DNA of 64,000 bases, from positions 112,965-176,964 of the forward strand of contig NW_017803954.1 in the NCBI RefSeq assembly GCF_001625305.1, in the 5' to 3' direction. Shown here piece after piece: positions 44,701 through 58,685 of the stretch. A program made the position numbers and the translations under genes. The DNA comes from Branchiostoma belcheri (taxonomy: Eukaryota; Chordata; Leptocardii; Amphioxiformes; Branchiostomatidae). The first letter of the stretch is position 1; each line of letters begins with the position of its first letter. Under the pieces are notes generated by a model. The model was not told where the DNA came from. It did no database searches and saw only the letters and a list, made by a program, of their open reading frames with translations.

Positions 44701-47700
44701 CACCTGTTTCAAACATACATGTAGTACTCAATATCATTTTTAGATGTTCACAAATGTAACCAACAGATTAAACAAGTTGATGATGAATCCTGAATGTATT
44801 TGTTTACTGGAGTTGTTGAATGACGTTTTTTTCCTGTGTTTCAGACAAATCGTGAAGAAAACATCACCTGTCACAGTCGCACCTGGTCACCTGCTGCAGC
44901 TGCGTTAGGTACATCTGTGGGTAAACAAACTGTGTCGTGTGTGAAGTCAGTGGTAGGGCTACTGGAAGTCTCATGATCAAAACTGAGTTTGGAACATGTT
45001 CCTCCTTGTGCTCAGTACATAGTTCATTTTCCACCCCTGTTTACCCTTCAGTTTGAATCATTAACCTGGCCTCCCCTCCCTAATGAAATGGAACAGCCCT
45101 AGGTCAACAGGTACCTTGCAGAGGGCTTTGCTATAAAAATGGCTGTTTGAAGTGTCTAATGCTACCTACATGTATATTGCTCATGATGTTGGTTATCAAC
45201 TTCCATCATTCATGCCAATGCCTCACAGACACTAAGATGTTGCTCTTCTATAGATCATGAAGAAAAACTAAACAAAGTTGTTTAGAATATGTTTGATAAA
45301 TATATTATTTAATGTATTTCCTATCTTTGATCAATGGCCATTTTTTTTCAAAAATGAAGCTTAGACTTTCAACATTAACTGATGACATGAAAAGTGGCAT
45401 GTTGAGATCCTTGAAATAAAATAGACGGAGGTTTCTTTAAAATGCGTCTTTTCCAAAGGTTTAAAGCAGGCCCATGTTTTTTTTTGCATGTTAGGATTTT
45501 GCAACTCTCAATTCTTGATTGTAGGGCATGCCTGTGTTTGGCAGGTACATAGTACATTATTAATGGTTGTGGTAATGTACAATATTTATGATTGGTTTAA
45601 TGTCATGATAATTATGATATGTTGCCCTTGAAATAAGAAATGGGTTTTGAAATCTCAAATATTTATTTTGTCAACCTACTCTGCTGACATATAATGTTCC
45701 CATTGCAAATTATCTATGACATGGAGAAGACTACAGGGGAAATATGAACATGAATGTCAAACTATAAATGTGGGGGGGGGCAAAGTGGTGGAAATGTTAA
45801 CATGAACATACAGATTATGAGGTTGAAGTCATGCAATATTGTAATAATGGTGTCAAGACTTAAGTGAAGATACAGCACAAGAGAAGCTCAAAATTTAGCT
45901 GCATCTGAATTCTTACCTCCTCCCTTGTCCGTGGTGCTGAACTATGTGTGATTGCAAGACAGGTAAATTTACAACTACAATCTTAAAAAAAACACTGCTA
46001 GATTTGCAACATTGTGTTCAAGTCAAAGATTGCAGTGTTTGTCAACATACATTTACAAGTATGGCATTCTCTTCCCTTTGCTAGTGTTCACAAACTGTCT
46101 TGTCTGTGTTTTGGGGTTAAAACTGGTGAATTCCTGACTTTTAAGATGAATATGCCAAAGGGCACTACAGAAGATATTTCAACATGAATTGACAATGTCT
46201 TTATTGAGATTGATTTAGTTGTTATCATACAAGCAGACTTGTACCATCTAATAGTCTTCAGAGATTTTTAAAAAATGAGAATTCAAGGCACTTATATAAT
46301 ATTGGGTTTTGCTAGTTTAATATATAATTTAATGATGATGCAATCATTTCACACTTCTGTTACTGCTATTTTAGATACATTGTTGGTAGAAGAAAGGGAA
46401 ATATTCATGTGTTTATGTAGACTAGATATGATACATTTTATGGTGAATATTCTAATTATAATGCTGTAAGTCCTTTTGTATGTTTATATATATTAGTGTA
46501 ACATGGAATAAAAAATATATGTTTTTTTGTTGGCCATATTTTATGTTGAATTCTTTTCATTGATTAGTTGCATTTCTTTCATTACACAGTAGCTTGTATT
46601 GATGTCTAACCCAGATGTGTTGGAATCACTTTTTTTAGGCCAAATCAATTTGATTTGCTGGTTCTCACATTTTTGAAAGAAATCAATGAAGCAGGCAGGT
46701 AAAAAAAAAGAGGCATCCTTTAATCCCAAATGTTGCAAAGTCAGCATACCAGGCTGGTTTATAATGCAAATGAATTTTGAACTTGTCGCCAAGTCATTGC
46801 ATTGAGAAATGGAAAAAAACTCTAACATCTAGGAAGTCAGGGACTTTCTTCAACTGTTCTTGCCAAAATATGGGTATTTTGAGGTTTATTCAGAACCTGA
46901 ACGGTATTCATATAAAAAAAATTATATATATTTTTTTCTTTTGCAAATGAAAAAATGTGGAAGGCAAATCTGAGAACCAATAAATTAAATTGACGTGCAT
47001 GGCCTTACGTACAATTTATCACTCTGAGGATCATAAATGATTACCAATAACTATGTAGCACTTACCATGCTATGGAGCTGGTCTCGGTGGGGAGCCTGCT
47101 GATATTTGATCTGGTGAGGCAGAAGTGATGCAGCATGCCCGTAGGTGCAGACAGCTCATACTGCCTGGTATGGAAATGTAGATAGAGGTGCACAGGGAGT
47201 TGTCCCATCATTTTATCTCCTACCTCTTGTCACAGAAACATATGGTTGCTTTTATTTGCATATCTCGATACTACACAGTTCCAGTTGTCACACTGCCCAA
47301 CATGGTTAGAGTTCCTTTAACCATCTTTCTGCTGCTTAATGCTGTAATCCTTGGGCATTGTTTGCCAGAAAGTTACCTCAGCAGAGAGAAGGTTAAGGTT
47401 GATGATATTCTATGCCACAGCCATTGGCTTAGCCTTTTCAATATTTAAAATGGAATCATCTTGCCTATTAAGGGAGGCCCACGGGGCGTTATGATGGATG
47501 GGCGGGTGCGTTTGGCAGCGGTGGCGGCCACATGTTCCAATTTCACGTGTAGATGCACGAGCTGTTCAAGCATTGCCTGCTGTGGGGGACGCAGTGCTGA
47601 GTATTGTCCAGTCACAGATGGGGCTTGTTCACGTAGCTCACACTGGGAGAATCCACACTTAACCCCGAGAGCTCTTAACCCTACGTATATTACCTTATCA

Positions 47701-47860
47701 CAAGGGTGGTTCTACATTAGTGCTGCGTACATAACCTCACTTCAGGTACAGGTACCCCCTGCAGATTTTTACATATACCTGTTGAAATAATATCATATAG
47801 CTGGGCAACGTTGACCAATCAGAAAGCTCAATTTCCCATAGGTTATCAGGCCGTAACCTC
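41766..47860. other. Long gene-free stretch
   Basis: Six kilobases of AT-rich DNA. The only exon-like piece is 44846-44910 on the plus strand, with a good TGTGTTTCAG acceptor and a GTACAT donor; it is open in one frame for 21 codons but encodes nothing recognisable. It might be an internal 5' untranslated exon of the transcript that starts divergently from NOP56. A G-rich run lies near 45773. Confidence 0.4.
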
Positions 47861-47896
47861 AAAAGTGGTCGGTTATTAGAATAACTGACCACTTTT
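47861..47896. repeat. Hairpin with 17-bp arms
   Basis: AAAAGTGGTCGGTTATT and AATAACTGACCACTTTT face each other with a two-base loop and one mismatch. Outside the arms, CCGTAACC and GGACCGTACC do not extend the pairing well. Confidence 0.8.
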
Positions 47897-48177
47897 TGGA
47901 CCGTACCATTATACAGGGGATAGGACAGTAACAGTAGTATTAAGACTTGTAGTATTTATAGTATTATGCATGTACAGCCGCCCACCCCACATTGGCCGTC
48001 TCCCTATTCTTACATCTGAATCCATTGATTTACTGCTCTCTTATCATTCTCATAAGCATCAATAAATGTCCTTTAATTTAATATGTATTTCTTTATGTCA
48101 CTAGGGTAAGGCCAGAAATGAGTATCTAGTATGACGCACCTACAATGTATTTTTTCCTCAGTCGTATTGCAGTGCAT

Positions 48178-48274
48178 CATAGGTTTGAAAAGAGGGTGCA
48201 ATAGTTTAATCTTTTAAACTATTGTACCCATTAAAAGATTAAACTCTTGCACCCTTTTCTTCTCAAATCTATGA
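48178..48274. mobile_element. Hairpin MITE-like inverted repeat with nested inner hairpin
   Basis: Arms of about 38-42 bp: GAAAAGAGGGTGCAATAG... on the left and its near reverse complement ending CTTGCACCCTTTTCTTCTC on the right. A second, shorter inverted repeat (GGGTGCAATAGTTT/AAACTATTGTACCC, 48194-48230) is nested in the left half, so two alternative folds compete. It is probably a short foldback element; no target duplication was found. Confidence 0.65.
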
Positions 48275-51200
48275 CATCTGGCTCTATCGTTGTGGAAAAC
48301 CTCTATCGCAGACACGTCCTACAATATATGCAATCGGAGCTTCACTCAGGACTTGCCAGTCGCTGGTTAGATTGTGAAATCCCCTCTCCAAGTCCCAAGC
48401 CTCCTGCTAACCAGCATTGCACAGCTTTATTGATTATTGGAAAGTCTCGATAGAGGTGCAATAAAGGTACAAGCTTTTAGATGAAGAAGGAACACATCAG
48501 GCAGGGGTAAAGCCAACTGTGGGGAAGGTGAAAGCAGCATATCTAAGATCTGACATCATTGTAGATATGAATAGATTCAGAGCTTTTCATCTAGCTGTGG
48601 CATCAGTTTTTAGTATGAATATCTTAAGTTGTATCTACTTTTGCTCTTTGAACATACACTTATGAATAATCAATAAAAAGTAAATCAATGCACAAAATAT
48701 GATTGTGACAGATGATACTGAATATTGTATCAAAGTGTGGTTTTCAACTAAATAAAGTATAATTATAATGACCTGGGTCACCCAAACATGCCAAGTAGAC
48801 TGGATCACGTATTTCAAACAGATGTTGTTTTGAGTATACTGAACAAAAGGAACAAGAAAACAGAGATGTCATACCTCCATGAAATGTTTTTTGTGATTCG
48901 TTGTTTTATTCATTGTGAATTTCTCTGTTCATGTCTGGGAATTTGCCCACTGGCACACTGTGTCCAAGGTCTTTCTGGCTTCAGGCCAGATTCTGGGACC
49001 CCACTTCCTGTGTCTGAAATTGTTCTGTAGTGCTGTCTTTCAGATTCAGACACAAACAAGCACACACACAAATACAAACACACACAAATACACACAGACA
49101 AACACAGTCAACACGATATCTCTGTACACAGCAGTAATAAAATTTGAATATTTGACCCGTCAACCAGCAGATCTTCATAGATGCTGTTGACCATCCAAAA
49201 ATTCCATATCTAATTCATCACTGCTGAAAGATGGTGACACCTCAGGAGAATTGTGCATCATAACCCTAATATAATGTTGGATATCACAGATGGAGATTAA
49301 CATGGTCCACAAAACCTCCCTGCCCTTTTCACCCCAGCCTGTCAGTTGGCAGGGAGTCTCCACCTTGTCAATAATTTTTCATATGTTAAATGGGTTTTCA
49401 CACCTGAGCAGCTGTGTCCTGTATTGTCTGGTCTCCCCGCACCAGCACCTCTTGGGCACCATGACTGCTGATGTGACTAGTGTAACCTGCCTGCCAACTC
49501 TTGTCCTGAAGGTATCTCAATGACGTTGCACTGCGGCCACTCCATGTGCAATATGAGCTTCATGACGCATCTGTGCTTGAGTCAGTCAAAGATTTTCAGA
49601 AAATCAGGACCGTGCTTAATGTTACACAGTAGCCAATACTTACACTGCTATTCCTGGGCTGCTTTGGCTTGTTACTTAATTGGCATTTTCAAAATCATCT
49701 AATATTTAAAATGTTTGAAAACCGTGTTGGTAATAGTTTACTATTTGACAATGGAAGGAGATCACACACATGAACTTGAGCTGTAGTGTAGACTGCTAAA
49801 AGCTGATGATGTGTGAAATGGGGTATAAATTGTTTAGTCCGGTTGTTCACAGTTATTGCAGCATTTGGAAGTTGGGTTTCATTCTTAAACTGTGTATTTC
49901 ATAGCTCAAATAGTTGACTTCTGCTCTACAATGAAGCCAGGAAAATGATCATGAATGTCATTGGATACCATCTGCTATTGATGGATAACTACCTGATATT
50001 GGTTGCGTTCCTGTTCTTTGATTTTAACACCTCAGCCTGGAATGATCCAACCTGTTGCCCCGTCACACATCAAAGAACCACCCCCAGTCTGTGACCAGGA
50101 GAAAAATTCAAGTATCACCCCATATAGATCAACAGTATGATCTCTGAAACAAAGATCAGCAATCATGTCACACATCCGGTAAATGTGCTGTGGTTTGGGT
50201 TGGCAAGTAACATCAAGAATTCTTCATGCGTGTAGCCGGTTGGAAGGTGGTGCAGTGCAGCGATATATAATCTGATGTTTGAAAGGTTCTGTCTGCCCCT
50301 TCTGTAGAATATATTAGTTTTGGTGATTTACCCGGGGCTCCTTGACGATATTTCATTTGTACTGGATGTACTGTAACATAGACGAAGGCCTCATGTCCAC
50401 AGTAAAGAAACAAAAACTGAAGTGGTGTGGCCACGTATCACTGTCATTAGGACTGGCCAAGACTATTACCAGTATGCATTGAACAGTTGGGGAGGAAGAA
50501 AGAGGGGTACGCAATGGAAACGATGGGAGGACAACATCAAAGAACAGACTGGCATGACACAAATGAAACAAGAAGAACAGAAAACCCAGAAGGGTGGAGA
50601 AAACTGGTTGTCAGATCTTCTGTGGTGTCCCAATGGTCAAATAATTAGACTAAGGCTTAGATGAGATGATAAGAAAGCTTATCGTACCCAATGTTTTCTA
50701 ATTTTGTATTTGTCTTTTGGAAATTATGTAATGAACAGGCCTGCTAAAGCATCACAATGTCATCAGAAAGAATCAGATCATATCAAGGAATTTGCCAAAC
50801 CCTTATTCTGATTTGATTACAATGATTGGGTTGAATGTAGAAATTTTTCAATATGTATAAGTGAATATTGTCACACTGTGTCAAGGGCCACAGGTGAGCC
50901 CCAAATATACAAAAATAGAAATCTATAAAGTCTGTTATGAACGTAATGCACAATCAATTTTGTTGGCCTTCTGGGATCCGGTAGACTTTATCACAGGAAT
51001 AACAGACCAGCTCTTGCCAGATCTATAAACCTATATTGCCTGCTCTGTTTGCCTGGGGGAGGATAACTACTTAAACTAATTGAAACTTGCTGATACATCT
51101 ATGTGATGAAACATTACGTAAGTGACCTGTGATGAGGAGTAAGGAAGCCTTTATGTGCAGACAAGCTTCTGTGTTTTTTTTTTGGGGGGGGGGGTACTTT

Positions 51201-52370
51201 CTAAAGATAAAGCAATTATGCTTTGTCAATAAGCTATCATTATCTTTACATTGTTTAGGTTAACTGTTAACATCTTTTGATCAAATTTGTTTTTCATTTG
51301 ATTTTTACCTCTGATTGACTGATTACATGCTGTTGAAGCAGATATAGAAGTAACCTTTGTCATTACATGACTGCATCCTTTCATTGTTAATGCTGAAGTA
51401 CAGGCAATAGCAAGCCTACATCTTAGTTATAGATACTGGTAGTTACAGGCTGACAGGAGCTGTCTGACCTCCCATCATGATACTGGGATGGTTACAGATC
51501 CACACTGCCTTCTGATGATGCACCATTGTGTGAAGCTGTGAGGAGCATCATGATTACACCACAGCCTGCTCTATCAGTGACAACTGTTAGGAGGTCTACT
51601 GTGTCAGGTTTCAGGCCTTTGCTGCTGGTCATGTTGTATAGACTGATGTCAACAGGCAGGAGGTGTTGTGAAGTGAAGCAAACTGACAGTGGACAGCTCT
51701 AAGAAGATTCTTTATAGCTCAACAGGCCATGTAAAATTAGTGCTGTATATTGTAGGCTAATGACAAGAGGCAGGAGGATGATACTACAGTGAAGACAGGA
51801 TGAAAGATCCTCCATAGATCAGCAGGCTACATTATATGCAAAAACAGTAATGTTAAAGTGCAGAATGCCTTTGGTTTGGTACATTGTTGGTTTAGTTTGG
51901 TCTAGTTTACTGGGAGTTTGTGAGTGGGCAGAGATTTGGTTTCAGCAGATTAACAGGGATGTATCTCGTTATGACCTGGTTAGGAGGATGTGGTTTGATG
52001 TCCTCAGAAATGTGTACTGTGTAATCATGGTACAAAACATGAACTCTGATGTAATACCAGTAATTTACGTCATATAATCATCATCATCAAGTAATAATCA
52101 TATCATTAATATTTCCATTCTATAATGTAATGCAATCAGTTATTTCCCCATAATCATACAATGCAGCTCCATTACATTCACAATTGCACAAAACTGTCAA
52201 AGTCTGAAATCTCTTCTTGATACATGATCCTGGCTGTGAGAACACTCCTGGTCCTGGATAGTGCATGTTCTCCTCCTCTACCTTCCTTCTGCACCCCTCC
52301 CCAGCACCTCCATATTAGAAGTTGAAGGTGTGCTCCATCCCATCTGCCACTGAAAATGGCATCTCACATT
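48275..52370. other. Gene-free stretch with simple repeats
   Basis: Contains a CA/AAATAC-rich patch at 49050-49107 and an adjoining T-run/G-run near 51174-51194. No gene is supported on either strand. Confidence 0.45.
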
Positions 52371-52620
52371 GGAGTTTACCCAACGCCCAAATCTGTTCAA
52401 TCCCGCGCTAATGTCGACATTGACGTGCCAGGAACCCCAATGAGATTAGCAGCCGATATGCAGATAAAGTTCCGCTTTAATCAAGCTTACTGCAATCAAT
52501 AGAACACAATCAGTGTAACGTATGGAGCCTGAAATGGATGGCTAGCTTTGCTACCTATCACCAGTGTAGGCTGGCACAGATTGGCAAGGGTAGATATCAT
52601 TGCAGTAATTAGAGAAGCTA
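52371..52620. promoter_or_regulatory. Candidate conserved non-coding element
   Basis: A block of more balanced composition than its AT-rich surroundings, free of simple repeats. It carries clustered homeodomain- and GATA-like words (TAATCAAGC, CAATCAAT, AGATTAGC, CAGATAAAG). It has no open frame of note. The call is based on composition and motif density only. Confidence 0.25.
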
Positions 52621-54277
52621 ATAATGCCAATACAGAGAAGCTTATGACTCACAGTACTGTGCTCCTTTATTGTTTTGTTTTGCTGTGTTTAGTCTTCAGC
52701 TAGAAATTGCACCCTCGTGTTACCTCAAAGGAAAATATAGACACATGGATTGTGTATTTCATTGAAGTGTTCACATGAGATGTACCGATCTACTTTAAAG
52801 TTTATTGAGCAAATCCCGGTTTACATTAATCCAGGAAACATGATACAAAAGAGATTAAGCAATTGCATTGGATAAATTCTTTGCTATTTTTTAATACAAA
52901 TTTTGGGATCTGATGTAGGTTTTGCACATGCAGGGACCCAGGGCTTCTGAACTGTAGATCTAGCTTTACAAATGTGTAAGTCATTGTTAAGACAACATTG
53001 AGGTAAGAACAATGGATCTAATCCAAGTGACAATGACTTGACCAAGACAGGCCTAACTAGACACCAGCTGGTCTTCACAGTGTAGCCAGCAGAACAGGAG
53101 CTTTGTGTCATTCTGTAAGCAGACCTTCACCCGGGGAGCCGTTACATCAGCGCTGGATGATGTCATTTATTCCTTAATGCCTTTCCAGATAAGTCCATAA
53201 AAGCTGGAGGCCTCTGGGATAGCAACAGGACCTCAGCCATAGCGTTAACTTTGACCTGCAATTTCCAGCAACATGGTGTCTGGATAACAGTTCTTTTTTG
53301 TACTATGTCCATTTGTTTTTGCTGCTTATGAATAAAGATTCAATGTAGAGAAAAGAAACATAAGGTAAAAAGAGTGACCTATGGTGATATTGGCACGACT
53401 GAAACAAAATTCTGTCACATCCAGAAATTCAGCACCACGGACAGACCAACCTTGTAATTATTCAAAGGACAACTACATAATTCCTTATTCCCCAGATAAG
53501 TGTATAACATGGATCAATCCAGAAGAGAGAAAAGACACAGAGTTTACATAGTTCTTAGGCTGCAAGGAAAAGAAAATTAATATCCACAGATACAATCTGT
53601 TGATTGTTTAGTTTTGACAATTATTCTTATTTTTCATGTATTGTTTTATCTTGACTTCTGATTCTCCCATTTTCAACAGGCTCTATACTTTTTAGCTGTC
53701 AAGATCATGATATTATTCTGAAACAGAATAACCTTACTGCAAGCAGGGAATGATTAAACTGGCTTAGCACCCAAGTAGCGGGCAAAGTATTCCATTACAT
53801 AATACAGCCTTCATAGTTAATGGCTTATGTCAGTCTGGCACGTGTGGAAAATCTTCAAGCAGGAGAATCTGAACTTGCACAGATTGGGAACTATACATCT
53901 TCTGCAAATTGATGGCACTTAAACTGTCTCCTGTTTAAAATTCCAGAGGGGATGGAGTGTAGGAAATGCATTATTGAACCACATCTTAGTTCACATCATG
54001 TCACTTCTGCTGAATAATTCCCTCCACAGTTTCTGCCCCACCGATATTATTTTGTTCTGATTGTCATCCAAAATCAAACAGGCAATTCTTACTGCATTAT
54101 TTGACCTCAGACAAAAGGAAATAAGACATTGGAAAATTCAGACTTCCAGGAATTATTTTGGGTTTAGGGACCATGAACTTGACTCTTCCACCTCTCCAAC
54201 TCTTCCCCTATCCTACTCAAAACACAGTGAGTGAGTGAGTGAGTGAGTGAGTGTGTGTGTGTATGGTGTGTGTGTAT

Positions 54278-54349
<72 letters not shown>

Positions 54350-55400
54350 CATAACTCAAGAATTATTGATGGATCTATATGATATTTGGTGTGCTGTCAG
54401 GTATTAGAAGCTCATATTTGCATAATCAATGAGCAAATGCTATAATATACCCGAGTATAATACCCAAGTGACAGGAATGTCATACTTGGGAGGTGTGGAA
54501 GTTAAGTAAAGGTGAACATTATTAGACACAGATTATGCACGTCGGTGCATCATTATTTGTTCCTCCTTACCAAGCTGTGAATTGGTCCCCAGAGTCTGTC
54601 TGATTTATAAAGCTGTGCTGGATGATGGATCAGTACCCTGCCCAGGAAGAGTACTTGTGGCCGTGTTATCATTCCGAGAACTACCATATCTTCCAGCCTA
54701 TTGTACCATACAAACAACTCAACGCTCTTTGCCCACTGTATTATCAGTTCCGCATCACGTTTATGCTGCATTTAGTTTTTCTGAAGAATAGCTACCTTGT
54801 CATTTCGTCATGGTTACTCTTGTTCGTGGTAGTCCCTGTGTTCTAGTTTGAAAAGACATTGCAAAACGGTTAAACGACGTGTATCAGCTGGTTGTCTCCT
54901 CTTTAAGCTGTCTAAAGGAAGAACATGACAAAGGAAGATGATGCATACATAGTTCAGGTAGTAACGTTTCTTGGACCCCGAGCAGAATGAAGACATTTTG
55001 ATGTATGGCTGTTTTCCCATCGCCAGGAGCACACCATCATTTTCTACCAGTTTCTGGCCACTAACTCCCCAGAGAGTGGGTTTGTATGTGGTTGCGTGCA
55101 GATTAAGATCGTATCGGGTCAAAGTTTCCGTGCTTGTGTCCAATTGTCTGATGTTAGAGGTTGTTACGTGAATGAGAGAAGACAGCTCATTTAATTTCAG
55201 AAGTGTTCCATTTAGAATGAGTCCAAGGGGCGGATCTAATACTCTCTCGTCCTAGGAACTCGTCTTCTCCATTTTCTTTAGATTTGTACCTTTTAGTTTT
55301 CTGAATTATGCTATTTCTCTACTCGATTTATCTTTTATACCGATGTTCTGTGTACGCCCCCTTTTGTAATCCTGGCCTCTTGGCGACGTGTATCATACAG
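52621..55400. other. No supported gene
   Basis: Contains the microsatellite noted separately. The 110-codon minus-strand frame at 54814-55143 is considered in the rejected list. Confidence 0.45.
54227..54347. repeat. Compound (GTGA)n/(GT)n microsatellite
   Basis: A (GTGA) run passes into a long (GT)n tract broken twice by TATGGTG. The minus-strand His/Thr open frame across it is an artefact of the repeat. Confidence 0.98.
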
Positions 55401-56250
55401 CAAAGACTCGTGGCCATGCTAAGTGGGACAGTCCTGAGGTCGTGACGTACTGTGTGTAATGGTAATTAATAACTCTCCTCATGTGGCGTGCCAGGCGACA
55501 ATTATCGCCTAGGTTGCTCGGGGTTCAAGGTTTCTCGTTCATCCTGTAACTCCGAATCCCGCTAACACGGAGTTCACGGTAATCAAAAGCGATGCCAGGA
55601 GTAACATTACAGTCTGCCTGGCTCCTTGTGCATGGCAGATTACCAGCGGTGCTGCATGTAGACGTTGCCACAAAGAGCGATACAAAGCGGGTTTACCGGG
55701 TTATCGCAGCGCCTCCTGTGAAAGCGGTTTGAGGTGAAAGCATTTTCAACAGCGCTGTTGGGCGGTGATGTTTCCATTTCCTTTCCCAACGCGCTTTTCG
55801 CTGCTTGGCACTTACACACATTTAACAAAATCAATAAGCAGTGTTTAATGATAAATCAAACCAATCAACTTGGCAGTCCGTGCACCAGGTGCCTTTACAG
55901 CAGAGTTCCGTTACTTGAGATCTCGGTCTCGGCCCGACGACACACCCATCCCGGCACGGCAGTCTTGAAAAATGTCTCTCCTGATAAACATCGATTGATT
56001 CCTCTAGTCGGATGAATATTGATGCCGACAGCCAGCCGCAGATCTCCGGAAAACATCTGGGTTATAAAAGCCAGGGGCAAGGATGCCGCAGCCGGGGCGC
56101 GCAGATAAACACTCCGGCAGAACTAATGTATGCCTCCGGTCTGTACGGGATTCCGGCCGGGGGGAAGTAGGCTGGGAGCAGCACGCTTCAACAAGATTAC
56201 CTCATTTTTCATAACCTTCCTGCGCGTTTTATGTTCCCAACATTCAACAG
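55400..56250. promoter_or_regulatory. CpG-richer block with TATA-like site, candidate regulatory region
   Basis: Composition shifts to a higher GC and CpG content. At 55494-55509 lies the near-palindrome GGCGACAATTATCGCC. Near 56060 the sequence GGGTTATAAAAGCCAGG has a good TATA box, about 30-40 bp upstream of a GC-rich GCCGCAGCCGGGGCGCGC; a plus-strand start near 56090-56100 is possible. No coding exon directly follows. Confidence 0.3.
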
Positions 56251-58685
56251 GGAAATATACGAGCGGCGCATTCTAGAACTCATGTTTATAGATTTGTTCA
56301 TGGGGTTGATCATATCAATCTGGCTGTTACAATATCATGGTATTATCATATAACTCAGATTGTGTCTCTAGTCGTGGCAGGCTGTCTGGGATCCAGCTGC
56401 CCGCCTGCAGCATGTATCCACGGACGCTTTATAATGAGTCCCTCCCCGTGGTCCGTTCGCACATCATCAGAATTTCACTTACGTACCAGAGAGACGTTCA
56501 ACCCGCTTTATGAGCAGATTAAGAGCCGACCCTGAGCCTTTTATGAAGAGACAGTACTGATTTGATATTTTGGTTCTCGGATTCTTCCGCTACAATTTTT
56601 GTCCACATCAATGCTGTTACTGGACAGGACATTTTGAAGCATCGACTAAATATAAAATCACAGCTGCTGCATTACATTTCACATATATGTCATATCTGGT
56701 ACTGAAAATTGTTGAAAACAAATAAAACGTGAAGCGTAATGATCTACAAGTAGCTGATGTGTTAGCTAGCTCGGATATACAGATACAGATGTACCGGTTA
56801 TACAGATACAGAAGTACAAATAAGAATCGTTAGAGAAATGATTCATGCACATTGAGAAACCCTACAGGACCTCTCACGTCAGTATCCTCCAGTCACATCC
56901 AGGCAGTTGTAAAATGATTGACATTTGACAAACAGATGTGCGCCTTGGGATAGAACACCGACAACTTTCCACGACAAAACGAGCATGGCTGGGAGCAACA
57001 GAGCTAGTCGGTTTGTCAAACTGAACTGTGCCATTCCAGCAGTCAGCCCTAGGCTAGTCGGGGAGATAGCCTGTATAATGTATGGCCGGATCTGTGTAGA
57101 CCTGGATCTCTACTCCTTGGGAATAGTAATGCACTGCTCGTGGGATGTGTTCTTCTAGCGAAACGTATGCTTCTTTTGTCACAAGTAGGTCATCGAACAA
57201 AGCCGCCAGCCCGCATTATTACAGTAGGGCCGTGTTAATAACGCCCTGCAACCAGAGGTATCCATGTACACGTAATTCTGCTGTAATATCCCCGGGGACT
57301 GGGAGGTAACGTTAATACTATACTGCAAAAAGAGCTGTCTTGGTTAAATATTACACACTTCTAAAACAGACTTTTCGCCTTGAGGCGCCTTTCGTTAGGT
57401 TAAAAAAGAATAAGAACATTTAGATACATTTCTATGTCAAAGGATACACCGTGTACGTCATTAAGGCTTCTGGATGTAATTAGTCATTATCACTTTCGAT
57501 CGTTGATATATACTTGTCATTTACTTTGTTTAATGTGTATTCAATTATTCGTGGGAAACATATTCAATCATTTATATGTCAAAAACGCGTTGCCATCCGC
57601 TGTACTAAATGCCGCATTTTTTCATTCAATTTTGCAATATTTTAGAGTGCCACCCAATAGAGATAGACTGAATATAAAAATCGCCTTTAGTTTTCATTGC
57701 ATACAACAAGACGGAATAACCGACTGAAGCGTCTGCATATTGCATAGCCTACTTTGAAGTCGTGCAATCTAAAACGGCGCAGACGGGACTTAGGAAAAAT
57801 GACCCCTGGGGAGACCCACGCAACATAATCACGTCACCTGTTAAATCGACACGTTAACAGGTTTGGTTACAATAATGACGAAGGGTATGAATTAATAGTG
57901 GATTAATGAATCTAGCTGGATTGAAATAGCCCGCCTTTGTTCTCCAGCCTGCGCGAGTGGTGTACCACCAAACAGAACCACGCTCCAAGTTCGCGCTGTC
58001 ACCCTTGCCTTGCTGGCGTGCCCTTACCCCGCCGCTAGACCATCAGGTTATCGATTCTTCCATTTATTATCAGTTCCTATCGGTCGATATCGTCCTGTGA
58101 TGAATATTGATGTTGATGCCTTGAAGGTAATGACGTGGCAACACCCCTGGTTTTAATTGATAGGGGGGCCAGATTTATTCTACAAGCTGCAGTATGAATA
58201 GCGGATCCAGAGAGGGTTTGCCCCAAACTGGGCAACGCCTTCCGCCCCAGCGGAGAGGAGCGGCTTTCTCGTGATTTCACAAATCACGCTTCCGGGACCC
58301 ACGCGAGAATCTCGTCCGCGAAATGGCCGGGGGAGCCTTCGATGTGCCGGTGCTGACGTTCTATTGTTAATTCTTTTCTTGTAAACGTCGGAGAAAATAA
58401 TGATTTGTCGGCCAGATGGATGTATTGGGCCCAGCTACTGTGGTGGTGTTTATCGGCGGACGGTTCCCGTGCAGGTATGATGTGTGCTGCAGTTCTCCTG
58501 GCGCATTCCCGGGCTTGCCGGCGCTCTGTCGGGAGGCGGCCCGCGCAGAGCAGACACCAGAACAGACCGGGCTCCTGATGCCGGCCGCCCCTGGCTCCCA
58601 GGACCGACCCATTCCAAAAGGACGCTGCTGTGCTGTCATTTCATAAGCTTTTCGACGCCGTGTTGGATTAAAAAGTGCAACGAAA
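56251..58685. other. Mixed non-coding stretch upstream of the 58.7-kb exon
   Basis: No coding frame is supported. From about 58,250 on the sequence is GC- and CpG-rich and may be the promoter and 5' untranslated region of the exon at 58686. An in-frame TAA at 58644-58646 closes the frame above its ATG. Confidence 0.4.

Noticed and set aside
44846-44910. Exon-like piece with good acceptor and fair donor
   Set aside because: Only 21 codons, no recognisable product, and no partner exon could be tied to it. It is kept only as a remark in the description of the stretch.
54164-54352. His/Thr-repeat open frame
   Set aside because: Translation of a (GT)n microsatellite.
54814-55143. 110-codon minus-strand frame with a possible exon of about 200 bp ending at a GTATGC donor
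   Set aside because: Acceptor and donor are passable, but codon use is not biased, no neighbouring exon exists and no domain is recognisable. One such frame is expected by chance in a stretch this long.
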